Positions 1-7,884 are shown, numbered from the stretch's first letter. The stretch is 64,000 nt of DNA from an uncultured bacterium (GCA_937924755.1 CALEVZ010000031.1:1-64000); one strand, 5' to 3'. Notes: generated from the letters alone by a model not told the origin. A program made the numbers and translations.

Positions 1-314
1 GGCCGGGGGTGTCCCCACACTAGGGCCAGGTAAGTCTTCTCCACCTCCCCGGCCTGCCAGCGCCGCAAAAGCTCCCGGTGGGCCTCGCAGCCCCGGGCCA
101 GGAGCACCACCCCCGTGGTGCCCCGATCCAGCCGGTGAAGAAGGAAGGTGTCTTCGGGGTCGATCCCCCACCCCCGCACCTCGTCCGCAGGCAGGGTGGC
201 CAGCAGCCGACGCGTGGCCCCTTGAGGGTCGGAGCGCCGGGTGGCCAGGCTCACCCCCGGCGGCTTGGCGATGGCCAGCAGCCGATGATCGACGTAGAGG
301 AGCGGCCCCTTCAC
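1..314 (-). CDS. RluA-family pseudouridine synthase (C-terminal end missing at window edge)
   Basis: The protein reads VKGPLLYVDHRLLAIAKPPG and then carries HRLDRGTTGVVLLARG, the RluA/RluC signature with its catalytic Asp (HRLD). The family converts specific uridines in rRNA or tRNA to pseudouridine. No S4 domain precedes the catalytic domain in the visible part, which fits the RluA/TruC branch. The gene runs off the left edge, so its C-terminus is not seen. I chose GTG at 312-314. The frame stays open further upstream but offers no better start codon, and no clear ribosome site precedes it, so the true start is uncertain. The RNA target cannot be told from the sequence. Confidence 0.85.
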   Translation of the reverse strand, partial: MKGPLLYVDHRLLAIAKPPGVSLATRRSDPQGATRRLLATLPADEVRGWGIDPEDTFLLHRLDRGTTGVVLLARGCEAHRELLRRWQAGEVEKTYLALVWGHPR

Positions 315-417
315 GCCGCCACCGCGATGTCCGAGAGGGAAACGGCCGGGCGGAGCCGCCAGCGCACCGTCCCCGCCGCCGCGCGAGGTGAGCGGAAAGC
401 GGGGGCCGCCGGAGAAC

Positions 418-732
418 TCACCCCTGCCGGCCACCTTGGAGTTTCGCCTGGACGCTCGCCACCTTGTCGGCCATGGCCTGGGGCCGGTCGGTGCGGGTGC
501 CCACCTTGATCACGGTGTGGATGCGCGGCACCCCCATGGCGTGCAGGGTTTCGTGGCAGCGCCTGATGGCCGCGAAGACCGCCTCCCACTCCCCCTCCAC
601 GTTGGTGCCGTTGGCGTGCAGCTCGTACGCGAGCCCCGCCTCGGCGAGGATGCGCTCGCAGGCCGCCACATAGGGCGACAGCGACAACCCTGCCCCCAGC
701 GGTACGATGGTGAACTCAAGGATCACGTGCAT
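418..732 (-). CDS. MTH1187/YkoF-type thiamine-binding-fold protein (DUF77)
   Basis: This is a 104-residue protein beginning MHVILEFTIVPLGAGLSLSP, with GTNVEGEWEAVFAAIRRCHE and IHTVIKVGTRTD. These are the hallmarks of the MTH1187 family (DUF77), small ferredoxin-like proteins that form tetramers; some relatives bind thiamine or related pyrimidines. The whole domain is present and close to usual family length. Two ATG codons are adjacent (733-735 and 730-732). A GGAAG ribosome site sits five bases before the second, so I start at 732. It follows a broken secreted-protein gene on the same strand and precedes the pseudouridine synthase. Cellular role is unknown. Confidence 0.85.
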   Translation of the reverse strand: MHVILEFTIVPLGAGLSLSPYVAACERILAEAGLAYELHANGTNVEGEWEAVFAAIRRCHETLHAMGVPRIHTVIKVGTRTDRPQAMADKVASVQAKLQGGRQG

Positions 733-854
733 CATGACTTCCACTGTATCGAGGCGGTCGGGACCGGTCAACCGAGCGGGCCGCCGCGGAACTGCTGGCC
801 CGAGCCGCCCCGCTCGGCTGGGGGGGGCGGGGGTCTTACCGCGAGACAAAAGTT

Positions 855-2130
855 TCACCGCTCCGGCGTTGGCGAGGTGGAAGCTCCTGGTTGATCCTCG
901 GTGTCGCCGGTCAGGGACAGCAGCTCCTCCCACAGGGCGTGCACCAGCCCGCGCTGGCCCCCCTCCCGCTCCTGGAGCCACCAGACGGCGTCCTCGGTCA
1001 CCGCCACGCGAAGGAACTCGTCGCCCCCCGTTACCGTCCAGCAGCGGGGCGGGGCGTCGTCAGCGGGAAGCAGGATCAGCGCCCGGTGGGGCTGCACGGA
1101 GGCGGTGGTGACCACCAGGTCGCGGTCGCGGGCGTGTACCTGGCCCACCACCCGGGTGCGCCCGGTGACAAACACCCGGCTGCGGGAGGGACGGCGGGTG
1201 GCATCCGCGGTGGCATCACTGGCGGTGCTGCGCACCTCCCGTGCGGTGTCTTCCTCCAGCTTGCCCATGGCTTCTTCGTCGTCCTCCTCGCTGACCAGGC
1301 GAACCGGCAGCACCTCGCGCCGCAGGATGCGGCCGGAGGGGCCGGCGAGCCACACCCCGGCGCTGGACAGGCCGACCAGCCAGAGGCGGCCGTCGCTGGG
1401 GGTGGCGATCCCCATCGCCCACTCGCCGGGGTTCGGGAAGGCCGGATCCGAGCGGCGGGGGTCGACGCGGGCGAGGGCCTGCTGGCGGGAGCCGTCCAGC
1501 TCGGCGCGCAGCCAGAGGGGCGGTTCCTCCCCCTCCTTGAAGAGCTTCGGGAGGGCGGTCCCCGGCCGCGCGGGGGGGCGCTGCGGCCAGGGGCACCACA
1601 TCACCTCCCCGAAGCGGAACGCCACTGACGGGCTGTGGGTCTGCTGGGTGAAGGTCGCCGTCATCACCCCGGAAGCGTACACGGCGAACCCCTGGCGGCC
1701 GATCAGGGCGGCGTAGGCCCCCTCCTCCCCCAGAGCCAGGGTGGGGTGCGCGCCCCAGGCGGGGAGGGCGGGGGCTTGAGGCGGTACTCGGCGAAGATCT
1801 TCCCCCCTTTGATGAGCTTCAGCGGCAGGCGCTGGTCCTCTTCGGGGAGGAGAACGCCCAGGGTCTTGCCGTTTCCGGCCAGGCGCGCGTTGCCCGGCAG
1901 GGGGAACTCGAACCTCGCTGGCCGGATCAGCCCCGCCGGCACGGGCGGGCACTCCAGCGAGCCGGCGCTGCTCGCCCGCACCCGCGCTGCCTGGGAGCGA
2001 ACCACCTGCACCGACAGGGGGGGGCGGGGAAGGTCGGGCGCCGCCCGGGGGATCGCCCCCGGCGACGGAGAAGGGGTGGGGCTGCCAACCCGGCGAACAG
2101 GCAGGTAAGCAGTGGGGCGAGAACCGTCAT
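855..2130 (-). pseudogene. secreted protein of unknown function, reading frame broken twice
   Basis: A well-placed start (ATG 2128-2130, GGAG ribosome site) opens a signal peptide, MTVLAPLLTCLFAGLAA. The frame must then shift near 2075-2090 (a C/G-rich run) to continue as a proline-rich linker and a domain with the segments FEFPLPGNARLAGNGKT and LIKGGKIFAEYRL. It must shift again near 1745-1780 (another G/C run) to continue as ALGEEGAYAALIGRQGFAVY and onward to the TGA at 855. Each piece lacks a good start of its own but is protein-like, so this was or is one gene of about 420 codons. The two breaks lie in homopolymer-rich tracts, so assembly error is as likely as real decay. I do not recognise the family; the composition suggests an extracellular beta-rich protein. 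Confidence 0.6.
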
Positions 2131-2206
2131 CGAAGGCTCCTTCCTCCCGGGCAGCGGGGGGGCCAGCGGCGGCGCCACCACCGGCGACGCAAAGGTTCTT
2201 CGAGAT

Positions 2207-2413
2207 TTAACAGATACTGTAGTGCCGCTCGTGGCTCCGCCCGGTGGGCGAGTCGTCACTGCAGAAGTACTCGTCGCAGGACACCGTCGCCGTACACTGG
2301 TCGTACGTGGTCACGCACGCCCGGTAGGTGCCCTGGCCGCCGGGGAGACAGACGGCCCCCATCCCCCGGGCCAGGAAAGCCAGGCACGCCACCAGAAGGA
2401 CTTTTCGTACCAT
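2207..2413 (-). CDS. small cysteine-rich secreted protein
   Basis: This 68-residue protein starts at ATG 2411-2413, preceded by an AAGGAAG ribosome site. An N-terminal hydrophobic segment (MVRKVLLVACLAFLARGMGA) looks like a signal peptide with cleavage after GMGA. The mature part is only about 48 residues and holds six cysteines, spaced through CLPGG, RACVTTYDQC, VSCDEYFC and a C-terminal IC. That could give three disulfides in the periplasm or outside the cell. No family is recognised. The next gene on this strand is the broken secreted protein, 76 bases away, so the two may be expressed together. Possible roles include a small exported binding or structural protein; none is supported by homology I can see. 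Confidence 0.6.
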   Translation of the reverse strand: MVRKVLLVACLAFLARGMGAVCLPGGQGTYRACVTTYDQCTATVSCDEYFCSDDSPTGRSHERHYSIC

Positions 2414-2557
2414 CGCTGTTCTTCCTTTTCTATCCCGTCCCGCTGCCACGGCCGAGGCCTCGTGGGGCGGGATCTACCATCCTTTTTTGTCAAGCGTGCC
2501 CGCTCGCGAACACCGCCCGGCGAGCGGCCGGGCCCGCCGGTGGTACTCTGAAGAATC

Positions 2558-3775
2558 ATGGATCCACTGGTTCTGGTGGTGTTCCTGCTGGTCTACGCCG
2601 GCATGATGCTGGGCGGTCTGCCCGGGCTGGCGCTGGACCGTGCGGGGGTGGCGGTGTTGGGGGCCATCGTGCTGGTGGCGGCCGGCCGGCTGTCGCCCGA
2701 GGAGGCGGTGCTGGCGGTGGATGTGCCCACCATGGCGCTGCTGTTCGGGTTGATGGTGGTGTCGGCGCAGCTGCGCCTGGGGGGGCTGTACACCCGCCTG
2801 ACCCGCCGGCTGGCGGCAGCGCCCCTGTCGCCGCCGGCGCTGCTGGCGGCGCTCGTTGGCGTGGCCGGGGGGCTGTCGGCGGTGCTGGCCAACGACATCG
2901 TGTGTCTGGCCATGGCGCCGGTGCTGGTGGAGGGGTGTGCCCGGCGCGGTCTCGACCCGCTGCCGTTCCTGCTGGCCCTGGCCTGCGCCGCCAATGTGGG
3001 CTCCGCCGCCACCTTGATCGGCAACCCGCAAAACATGCTCATCGGGCAGAAGCTGCATCTCTCCTTCGGGGATTACCTGGTGGACGCCGCCGTGCCCGCC
3101 CTGGCGGGGCTCGTCGCGGTGTTCCTGCTGATCCGCTGGCAGGTGGGCGACCGCTGGCTCAAGCACACCCCCATCCCGGTAGTGCAGGCTCCGGCCTTCA
3201 ACCGTTGGCAGTCGGGGAAGGGGGTGGTGGTGGTGGTGGTGGTCATGGCCTGCTTTCTCCTGGCGCCGTGGCCGCGGGAGGTGGTGGCCCTGGCGGCCGC
3301 CGGGGTGTTGCTGCTGTCCCGCCGCATGGCCTCCCGCGCCATGCTGGGGCTGGTGGACTGGAACCTGCTGGCGCTGTTTGCCGGCCTGTTCGTGGTCAAC
3401 CACGCCGTCGCCGAGTCCGGGGTGCTGGCCGCCGCCAGCAGCGCCACCCGCGCCGCCGGGGTGGACCTTGCTCACCCGGGCTGGCTGTTCGCCGGCACCG
3501 CGGTGTTGTCCAACCTGGTCTCCAACGTTCCCGCCGTGATGCTGCTCCTGCCCGAGGCCACCCACCCCCTGGCCGGTCCCATTCTGGCGCTGTCGTCGAC
3601 GCTGGCCGGCAACCTCATCCTGGTGGGCTCCATCGCCAACCTCATCGTCGCCGACCAGGCCGCCCCGCTGGGCGTCACCATCGGCTGGCGCGAGCACGCC
3701 CGCGTCGGCGTCCCGGTCACCCTCGCCACCCTGGCCATCGCCGCGGCGTGGTTGGGGCTTCGAGCAACTTGCTAG
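2558..3775 (+). CDS. ArsB/NhaD (CitT-like) superfamily inner-membrane permease
   Basis: This 405-residue protein has about ten hydrophobic segments. The repeated inverted-topology signature of the ion-transporter superfamily is present: ANDIVCLAMAPVLVEG with SAATLIGNPQNMLIG in the first half, and LSNLVSNVPAVMLLLP with AGNLILVGSIANLIV in the second. Such carriers move arsenite, Na+/H+, or di/tricarboxylates; the substrate cannot be fixed from this sequence. A (GGT)n-like run at 3222-3245 encodes a string of valines in a membrane helix. The last about 26 codons are partly duplicated at 5185-5254, so the 3' end appears to have been rearranged. The gene stands alone on the plus strand, with minus-strand genes on both sides. 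Confidence 0.85.
   Translation: MDPLVLVVFLLVYAGMMLGGLPGLALDRAGVAVLGAIVLVAAGRLSPEEAVLAVDVPTMALLFGLMVVSAQLRLGGLYTRLTRRLAAAPLSPPALLAALVGVAGGLSAVLANDIVCLAMAPVLVEGCARRGLDPLPFLLALACAANVGSAATLIGNPQNMLIGQKLHLSFGDYLVDAAVPALAGLVAVFLLIRWQVGDRWLKHTPIPVVQAPAFNRWQSGKGVVVVVVVMACFLLAPWPREVVALAAAGVLLLSRRMASRAMLGLVDWNLLALFAGLFVVNHAVAESGVLAAASSATRAAGVDLAHPGWLFAGTAVLSNLVSNVPAVMLLLPEATHPLAGPILALSSTLAGNLILVGSIANLIVADQAAPLGVTIGWREHARVGVPVTLATLAIAAAWLGLRATC
3697..3751 (+). repeat. direct repeat copy 1 (3' end of the permease gene)
   Basis: The 32 bases at 3697-3728 and 14 bases at 3738-3751 are identical to 5185-5230. They are separated here by nine extra bases (3729-3737, coding for three residues) that the downstream copy lacks. 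The left boundary of identity is sharp in both copies. Confidence 0.8.
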
Positions 3776-3895
3776 CCACTCATTGATCGGCGAGCCGCGG
3801 CTCCGGAAGCCGCCGTCGGCCGCCATCGACCGTTCCGCTCTCGGGAAGCCGAATGCCGGATGTGACCTAGGAGATCGAACTGTCGCAGCGCTTCC

Positions 3896-4327
3896 TTAAT
3901 TCACCCACATGTGGCAAACGAGCCCGCCAGCCGCCGCCACGGCGATGGCGAGGTCGGAACCGGGTGCTCCCTGGCCCAGCCAGAAGGCAGTCGCCCATGG
4001 CGGAGCGCCGAAAAGGTTCCGACCTCCCATCAGCCCGAAAAGAAGCGCGATCCCGGCCACGAGGGGGAGGAAAACGCGAGGTCGTCGCCGGAGTCCGTCG
4101 GCCAGCGCCCACGCTGTCACCGGTGCGAGAAGCAGCTGCACCACGTTCACCAGCCAGTCTCCGCGGATCCCGGCGCCATGCGCGATCATGACGGCGACGG
4201 CGGCAGCCGGCACCAAGGTCGCAAGTCCTAGCAGTGTCCCCATCTTTCCCCTCCTCAGCGCAAGGAACCAGATCCCGCCGATCGCCAGGGCTGTAAAGAC
4301 GATCAAGGTGTTGACAGCTGCCGTCAC
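3896..4327 (-). CDS. small integral membrane protein, unknown function
   Basis: This 143-residue protein has four or five predicted membrane helices: TLIVFTALAIGGIWFLAL, LLGLATLVPAAAVAVMIA, VVQLLLAPVTAWALADGL, VFLPLVAGIALLFGLMGG and IAVAAAGGLVCHMW. GTG at 4325-4327 is chosen because a GGGAGG ribosome site lies about nine bases upstream. No catalytic or transport motif is visible. It lies between the two direct repeats described at 3697 and 5185 and directly follows the disrupted secreted-protein gene on the same strand, 16 bases away. The two may form one transcription unit acquired together. No family assignment. Confidence 0.6.
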   Translation of the reverse strand: MTAAVNTLIVFTALAIGGIWFLALRRGKMGTLLGLATLVPAAAVAVMIAHGAGIRGDWLVNVVQLLLAPVTAWALADGLRRRPRVFLPLVAGIALLFGLMGGRNLFGAPPWATAFWLGQGAPGSDLAIAVAAAGGLVCHMWVN

Positions 4328-4343
4328 CGCAGGGCGCCTCCCA

Positions 4344-4832
4344 CTACTTCGAGTAGTTGTCGCAGATGTTCTTCTGTTCGGTGAGGTTGGAGAAGAGGAG
4401 GAGCGCTGATCCTCCCAGGCCGGTACAGGCCAACCCGCCGCTTTGCAAACACGTGACGCCGTTAGCCAGCATCAGCAGGAACAATCCGGCCGCTCGGGCA
4501 GTCGCCCAGTTGCAACGTCTGCCTGCCCACGACTGTTCTGAAAGAAGTACCTGCTCGAAGTGGCCGTCGGGGGGCACCTCTTCGATTAAACCCACGTCGA
4601 GACCAAGAAAACCGTACTGCTGGCCGGCCGCGGGCGAGAAAGAAAGCGGCATGCTCTGCACGGTGGCGAGGAGGTCCCCTGCGGTCTGAATGACACTGCC
4701 TTCGACCACCACCATGAAATATGTCGGACCCACCGCCGGCGCCATTGTCCGTACAACCGCGCCGCTGCCCGCCGTCTCGGCGGAGAGCGTACCGTCGGGC
4801 AAGGCCCACGACCCCTGTCCCGTCTCGCTCAT
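4344..4832 (-). CDS. C-terminal part of a disrupted exported protein
   Basis: This is a 162-codon frame starting at ATG 4830-4832. The start overlaps the TGA of the preceding frame as ATGA, with no independent ribosome site of strength. Content is beta-rich (SGAVVRTMAPAVGPTYFMVV, SPAAGQQYGFLGLDVG) and ends in a hydrophobic stretch around AAGLFLLMLANGVTCL followed by three further cysteines. It reads naturally as a continuation of the frame at 4829-5103. Either this is one protein interrupted by a frameshift, or it is translated by stop-start coupling. No family is recognised. It sits inside the region bracketed by the two direct repeats. Confidence 0.45.
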   Translation of the reverse strand: MSETGQGSWALPDGTLSAETAGSGAVVRTMAPAVGPTYFMVVVEGSVIQTAGDLLATVQSMPLSFSPAAGQQYGFLGLDVGLIEEVPPDGHFEQVLLSEQSWAGRRCNWATARAAGLFLLMLANGVTCLQSGGLACTGLGGSALLLFSNLTEQKNICDNYSK

Positions 4833-5103
4833 GATTCCGGAGATGTACCGGTTTTAGAGGTGAGATTCCATACGATCCAGGCGGTGCCGAGTTCAACGTT
4901 CACGCGCAGAAGCGATCGTGCGCTGGCGAATTGGTTTCCCTCAAAGAAGAGAGGAATTGTGAGGATCTGCGGATCACCGGGAGGCCCTGCCAAAACGTGA
5001 GTGCCGGTCGCCGCAAACGCGAGCAGGAGAATCGCGGCGAGGACCGAAGGCCCCTGAAGGTTGTTGTTCGTCCGAGACGTTCTCCTTTTCTGTTGGCACG
5101 CAT
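4829..5103 (-). pseudogene. N-terminal part of the same exported protein, frame broken in an A-run
   Basis: A strong AGGAGG ribosome site precedes ATG 5101-5103, which reads MRANRKGERL. After the AAAA run near 5081-5090 the sensible frame shifts: one extra A would join MRANRKRRTSRTNNN to a clear signal sequence, SVLAAILLLAFAATGTHVLA. A beta-rich segment then follows (ILTIPLFFEGNQFASARSLL, VELGTAWIVWNLTS) up to the TGA at 4829, which overlaps the next start as ATGA. I read this as the beginning of the protein continued at 4344-4832. The break could be a sequencing indel or real decay. Function unknown. Confidence 0.45.
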
Positions 5104-5184
5104 GGTTGACCTCCTGAGAGCGCGATCGTACCCCCCCCGGAATGTCACGCCCTCGAAAGTGAGACCGGAAAGCCAACCCAGCGG

Positions 5185-5230
5185 CGCCCGCGTCGGCGTC
5201 CCGGTCACCCTCGCCATCGCCGCGGCGTGG
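5185..5230 (+). repeat. direct repeat copy 2
   Basis: These 46 bases match 3697-3751 apart from a nine-base gap. The copy lies 1,488 bases downstream of the first, in the same orientation. Confidence 0.8.
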
Positions 5231-5254
5231 CTGGCCCTGCGCGTCAGCCTGTGA
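5185..5254 (+). pseudogene. orphan 3' end of a permease gene
   Basis: In the frame ending at TGA 5252-5254 this encodes ARVGVPVTLAIAAAWLALRV plus two residues, closely matching the last residues of the permease (ARVGVPVTLATLAIAAAWLG). Nothing upstream of 5185 resembles the rest of the permease. It is therefore a displaced or duplicated gene tail, not an expressed protein. Confidence 0.65.
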
Positions 5255-5321
5255 GGGACCCGATCGACCGGGCTTTCGGTGTCGAGGGTCACCGCGCGGT
5301 GGCGCCCGTACGCCAAGGGGC

Positions 5322-5349
5322 TTGACAACGGCGAAAACAGCCCTAGATT
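5322..5349 (+). promoter_or_regulatory. sigma-70-type promoter for the kamA operon leader
   Basis: A perfect -35 box TTGACA (5322-5327) and a -10 box TAGATT (5344-5349) are separated by 16 bases. Transcription would start near 5356. Confidence 0.65.
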
Positions 5350-5424
5350 GTGCGCCGTGGAGATGGAGTTCCCCGCCGATCGCCCTCCGAGTATTTTGCC
5401 GGGCGACATTTCCGGTGCCGCCAG

Positions 5425-5452
5425 GACGCCGAGGCCGGGCCTCGGCGTCTTT
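5425..5452 (+). terminator. terminator/attenuator-like hairpin in the kamA leader
   Basis: An 11-base-pair perfect stem (5425-5435 with 5439-5449) closes a three-base loop and is followed by TTT. It lies about 75-95 bases after the predicted transcription start and well before the first gene, so it could end a short RNA or act as an attenuator. Confidence 0.5.
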
Positions 5453-5687
5453 GCATGTGGGACCCCCCCCGCCCCCCTCCGGAACGACGGTGCGCACGCC
5501 CGAGTGACCGACGCCCCGCCGCTTCCCTCCGGAGCCTCCCGCTAGCGGACAGGCCGATGATCCCCGAGGCCCTCGTGGCCCAACCGGCGGGCGCTCCGCG
5601 GAGCAAGCCCCAGCACCAGCCCAAGGACCAAACACTTAGGTTTCGCGCCGTCGTCCCCCCTCGAGACCCACAGGAGGACCTCACCCC

Positions 5688-6854
5688 GTGTCGCTGAACG
5701 CTCTCGTTGAAGATACCGACTCGCTTGTCGATGCCGCCCGAGAGGCGGTGTGCCGCATTTTCGGCGAAACCTACGACCCGCAGCGCTGGGGAGACTGGCA
5801 CTGGCAGTCCCGCCACCGGCTGACGCGCCTGACTCACTTTGAACAACTTTTGCAGCTCACCCCCGCCGAGCGGCGGGGTCTGGAGCTGGCGCCGGGCAAG
5901 TTCGCCGTCTCCGTGACCCCCCACTTTGCCGCCCTCATGAATCCCCACGACCCCGACTGCCCCATCCGTCGCCAGGTGGTGCCTCGCCAGGAGGAGCTGG
6001 TTGTGGGGGAGGGCGACATGGTGGACCCCTGCGGCGAGGACCATCACTCCCCGCTGCCGGGGCTGGTCCATCGCTACCCCGATCGCGTCCTGCTTCTGGC
6101 CCTGGACACCTGCGCGGCGTACTGCCGCTACTGCACCCGCTCGCGGCTGGTGGCGCAGGGCCATCTGGAGCCGCTGGCGCGCCGGTTGGATCGCATCGTC
6201 TCCTACCTTGAGGAGCACACCGAGGTGCGCGACGTGTTGCTGTCGGGAGGGGATCCGCTGCTGTTCAGCGACGAGCGGCTCGATGCCTTGCTGGCGCGCC
6301 TGCGTCGCATTCCCCACCTCGAGTTTTTGCGCATCGGCAGCCGCGTACCGTGCTTCCTGCCGCAGCGCATCACGCCGGAGCTGGTGGCGCTGCTGCGCCG
6401 CCACCGGGTGTGGCTGTCGCTGCACTTCAGCCACCCCCGCGAGCTCACGCGCGAGGTGGCGGCGGCCTGCGATCTGCTGGCCGACGGGGGCATACCCTTG
6501 GGCAGCCAGACGGTGCTGCTGCGCGGCGTCAACGACGCCGCCGCCACGCTGAAGGCGCTCTTTCACGGCCTGCTCAAGATGCGCGTGCGCCCCTACTACC
6601 TCTATCAGTGCGATCCGGTGGTGGGCACCTCGCATCTGCGCACCTCGGTGGCGACGGGGCTGCAGATCGTCTCCCAGCTGCGTGGGCACACCACCGGGTA
6701 CGCGGTGCCGACCTACGTGGTGGATGCCCCGGGGGGCGGCGGCAAGATCCCCTTGCAACCCGAAACCGTGAGCGCCTGCGAAGACGGGGTGTGGACGCTG
6801 GTCAACTGGGAGGGGAAGCGCTTCACCTATCAGGATCCGGCCTACGATGTCTGA
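5688..6854 (+). CDS. kamA: lysine 2,3-aminomutase (KamA-type radical SAM/PLP enzyme)
   Basis: This 388-residue enzyme starts at GTG with AGGAGG ten bases upstream. The radical SAM cluster is C142-x3-C146-x2-C149 (TCAAYCRYCTRSR), and the PLP lysine is K353 in DAPGGGGKIP. D309 (QCD) and D346 correspond to the two aspartates that hold the side-chain amine in Clostridium lysine 2,3-aminomutase (D293, D330), and R151 matches R134. This favours conversion of L-lysine to beta-lysine. The TRSR motif and lack of FRRHF argue against EpmB. It overlaps the next gene by eight bases and heads a four-gene operon with two ATP-grasp ligases and an acetyltransferase, which suggests that its product is built into a small peptide or acylated solute. 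Confidence 0.88.
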   Translation: MSLNALVEDTDSLVDAAREAVCRIFGETYDPQRWGDWHWQSRHRLTRLTHFEQLLQLTPAERRGLELAPGKFAVSVTPHFAALMNPHDPDCPIRRQVVPRQEELVVGEGDMVDPCGEDHHSPLPGLVHRYPDRVLLLALDTCAAYCRYCTRSRLVAQGHLEPLARRLDRIVSYLEEHTEVRDVLLSGGDPLLFSDERLDALLARLRRIPHLEFLRIGSRVPCFLPQRITPELVALLRRHRVWLSLHFSHPRELTREVAAACDLLADGGIPLGSQTVLLRGVNDAAATLKALFHGLLKMRVRPYYLYQCDPVVGTSHLRTSVATGLQIVSQLRGHTTGYAVPTYVVDAPGGGGKIPLQPETVSACEDGVWTLVNWEGKRFTYQDPAYDV

Positions 6855-7884
6855 CCACGGTCGCGGTACTGCCACCGGCAGCGGCCAGCCGGGGCGGCCG
6901 CTGCGCATCGGGCTGGCCTACGACCTCAAAGACGACTACCTGGCGGCGGGGTACTCGGCGCTCGACGTCATGGAGTTCGACGACGAGGACGTGATCGAGG
7001 CTCTGGGCGGCGCCTTGTCCGAGCTGGGGCACGCGGTGGAACGTCTGGGCCGAGGCCAGGAGGTGGCGCGGCGGCTGGTGGCCGGGGAGCGCTGGGATCT
7101 GGTCGTCTCCATTGCCGAGGGGCTTGCGGGGCGGTCGCGGGAGGCGCAGGTGCCGGCGCTGTGCGAGCTGTTCGGCCAGCCCTACACCTTTTCCGACCCC
7201 CTGACGTGCGCCGTGACTCTCGACAAGGCCGTCGCCAAACGGATCGTGCGCGACCACGGTCTGCCCACGGCGCCCTTCGAGGTCATTCGCAGCAGTGATG
7301 ACCTGTCGCGCCTGTCGGCTCTGGCCCCCCCGCTGTTCCTCAAGCCCCTGGCCGAGGGGTCCTCCAAGGGGATTAGCGGTGGCTCGCTGGTGCGGGAGCC
7401 CGGGGAGGCGATGGACCGCTGCCGGGAACTCCTGGCGGCCCTGGGCCAGCCGGTGCTGGCGGAGGTGTTCTTGCCCGGCCGCGAGGTGACCGTGGGGGTG
7501 GTGGGCAACGGCCGCGGCATGCGGGTGGTGGCGGTCATGGAGGTGGTGTTCACCGACAGCGCCGAGGCGCCGGCCTACACCACCCTCAACAAAGCGGAGT
7601 ACGAGCGGCGGGTGGCCTACCGCCTGCTGGACGGCGACCCCTTCGCCGAGCAGGCCAGGACCCTGGCGCTGGCGGCGGCGCAGGCCCTCGAGTGCCGCGA
7701 TGTGGCGCGGGTGGACCTGCGCGCCGATGGAAACGCTACCCTGCACTTTCTCGAGGTCAATCCCCTGCCCGGCCTGCACCCGGTGCGGTCGGACCTGCCC
7801 ATCATGGCCCGGCTGGCCGGGTTGTCGTACCGGGAGCTGGTGGACGAGATCCTCACCGCCGCCCGGCGGAGGTACGGGCTGTGA
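6847..7884 (+). CDS. D-Ala-D-Ala ligase-like ATP-grasp enzyme 1
   Basis: This 345-residue protein has the D-Ala-D-Ala ligase fold order: an N-terminal substrate domain (LRIGLAYDLKDD), ATP-grasp signatures PLFLKPLAEGSSKGISG and EVFLPGREVTVGVVG, and metal-binding VARVDLR with FLEVNPLPGLHP near the C-terminus. The N-terminal LAYDLKDDYLAAGYSALDV is unlike classical Ddl. The chromosomal cell-wall neighbours (mur/fts) are absent, so a peptide-forming ligase acting on another amino acid is more likely than cell-wall synthesis. Its start overlaps kamA by eight bases, and its TGA overlaps the next GTG. A role joining beta-lysine to a carboxylate is inferred from this context alone. Confidence 0.85.
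   Translation: MSDHGRGTATGSGQPGRPLRIGLAYDLKDDYLAAGYSALDVMEFDDEDVIEALGGALSELGHAVERLGRGQEVARRLVAGERWDLVVSIAEGLAGRSREAQVPALCELFGQPYTFSDPLTCAVTLDKAVAKRIVRDHGLPTAPFEVIRSSDDLSRLSALAPPLFLKPLAEGSSKGISGGSLVREPGEAMDRCRELLAALGQPVLAEVFLPGREVTVGVVGNGRGMRVVAVMEVVFTDSAEAPAYTTLNKAEYERRVAYRLLDGDPFAEQARTLALAAAQALECRDVARVDLRADGNATLHFLEVNPLPGLHPVRSDLPIMARLAGLSYRELVDEILTAARRRYGL

Larger units (their letters stand above)
5255..5687 (+). other. 433-base untranslated leader region of the kamA operon
   Basis: No convincing gene lies here. It holds a sigma-70-type promoter (5322-5349), about 75 bases of transcribed sequence, a perfect terminator-like hairpin (5425-5449) with a short T run, then about 235 bases without recognisable structure before the AGGAGG site of the first operon gene. 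Confidence 0.6.

Noticed and set aside
772-817. 9-bp inverted repeat (772-780 with 809-817) between two minus-strand genes
   Set aside because: A 28-base loop and no T run make a functional terminator doubtful.
3222-3245. GGTGGTGGT-type run
   Set aside because: Encodes a valine stretch within a permease membrane helix; not an independent repeat element.
2474-3826. Long minus-strand open frame opposite the permease
   Set aside because: Histidine/glutamine-rich antisense translation of a GC-rich membrane-protein gene, with no start signal.
5356-5452. Possible fluoride-riboswitch resemblance (GGAGATGGAGTTCCCC) in the kamA leader
   Set aside because: The expected pseudoknot partners and downstream TGATG element are missing, and the operon has no fluoride-related gene.
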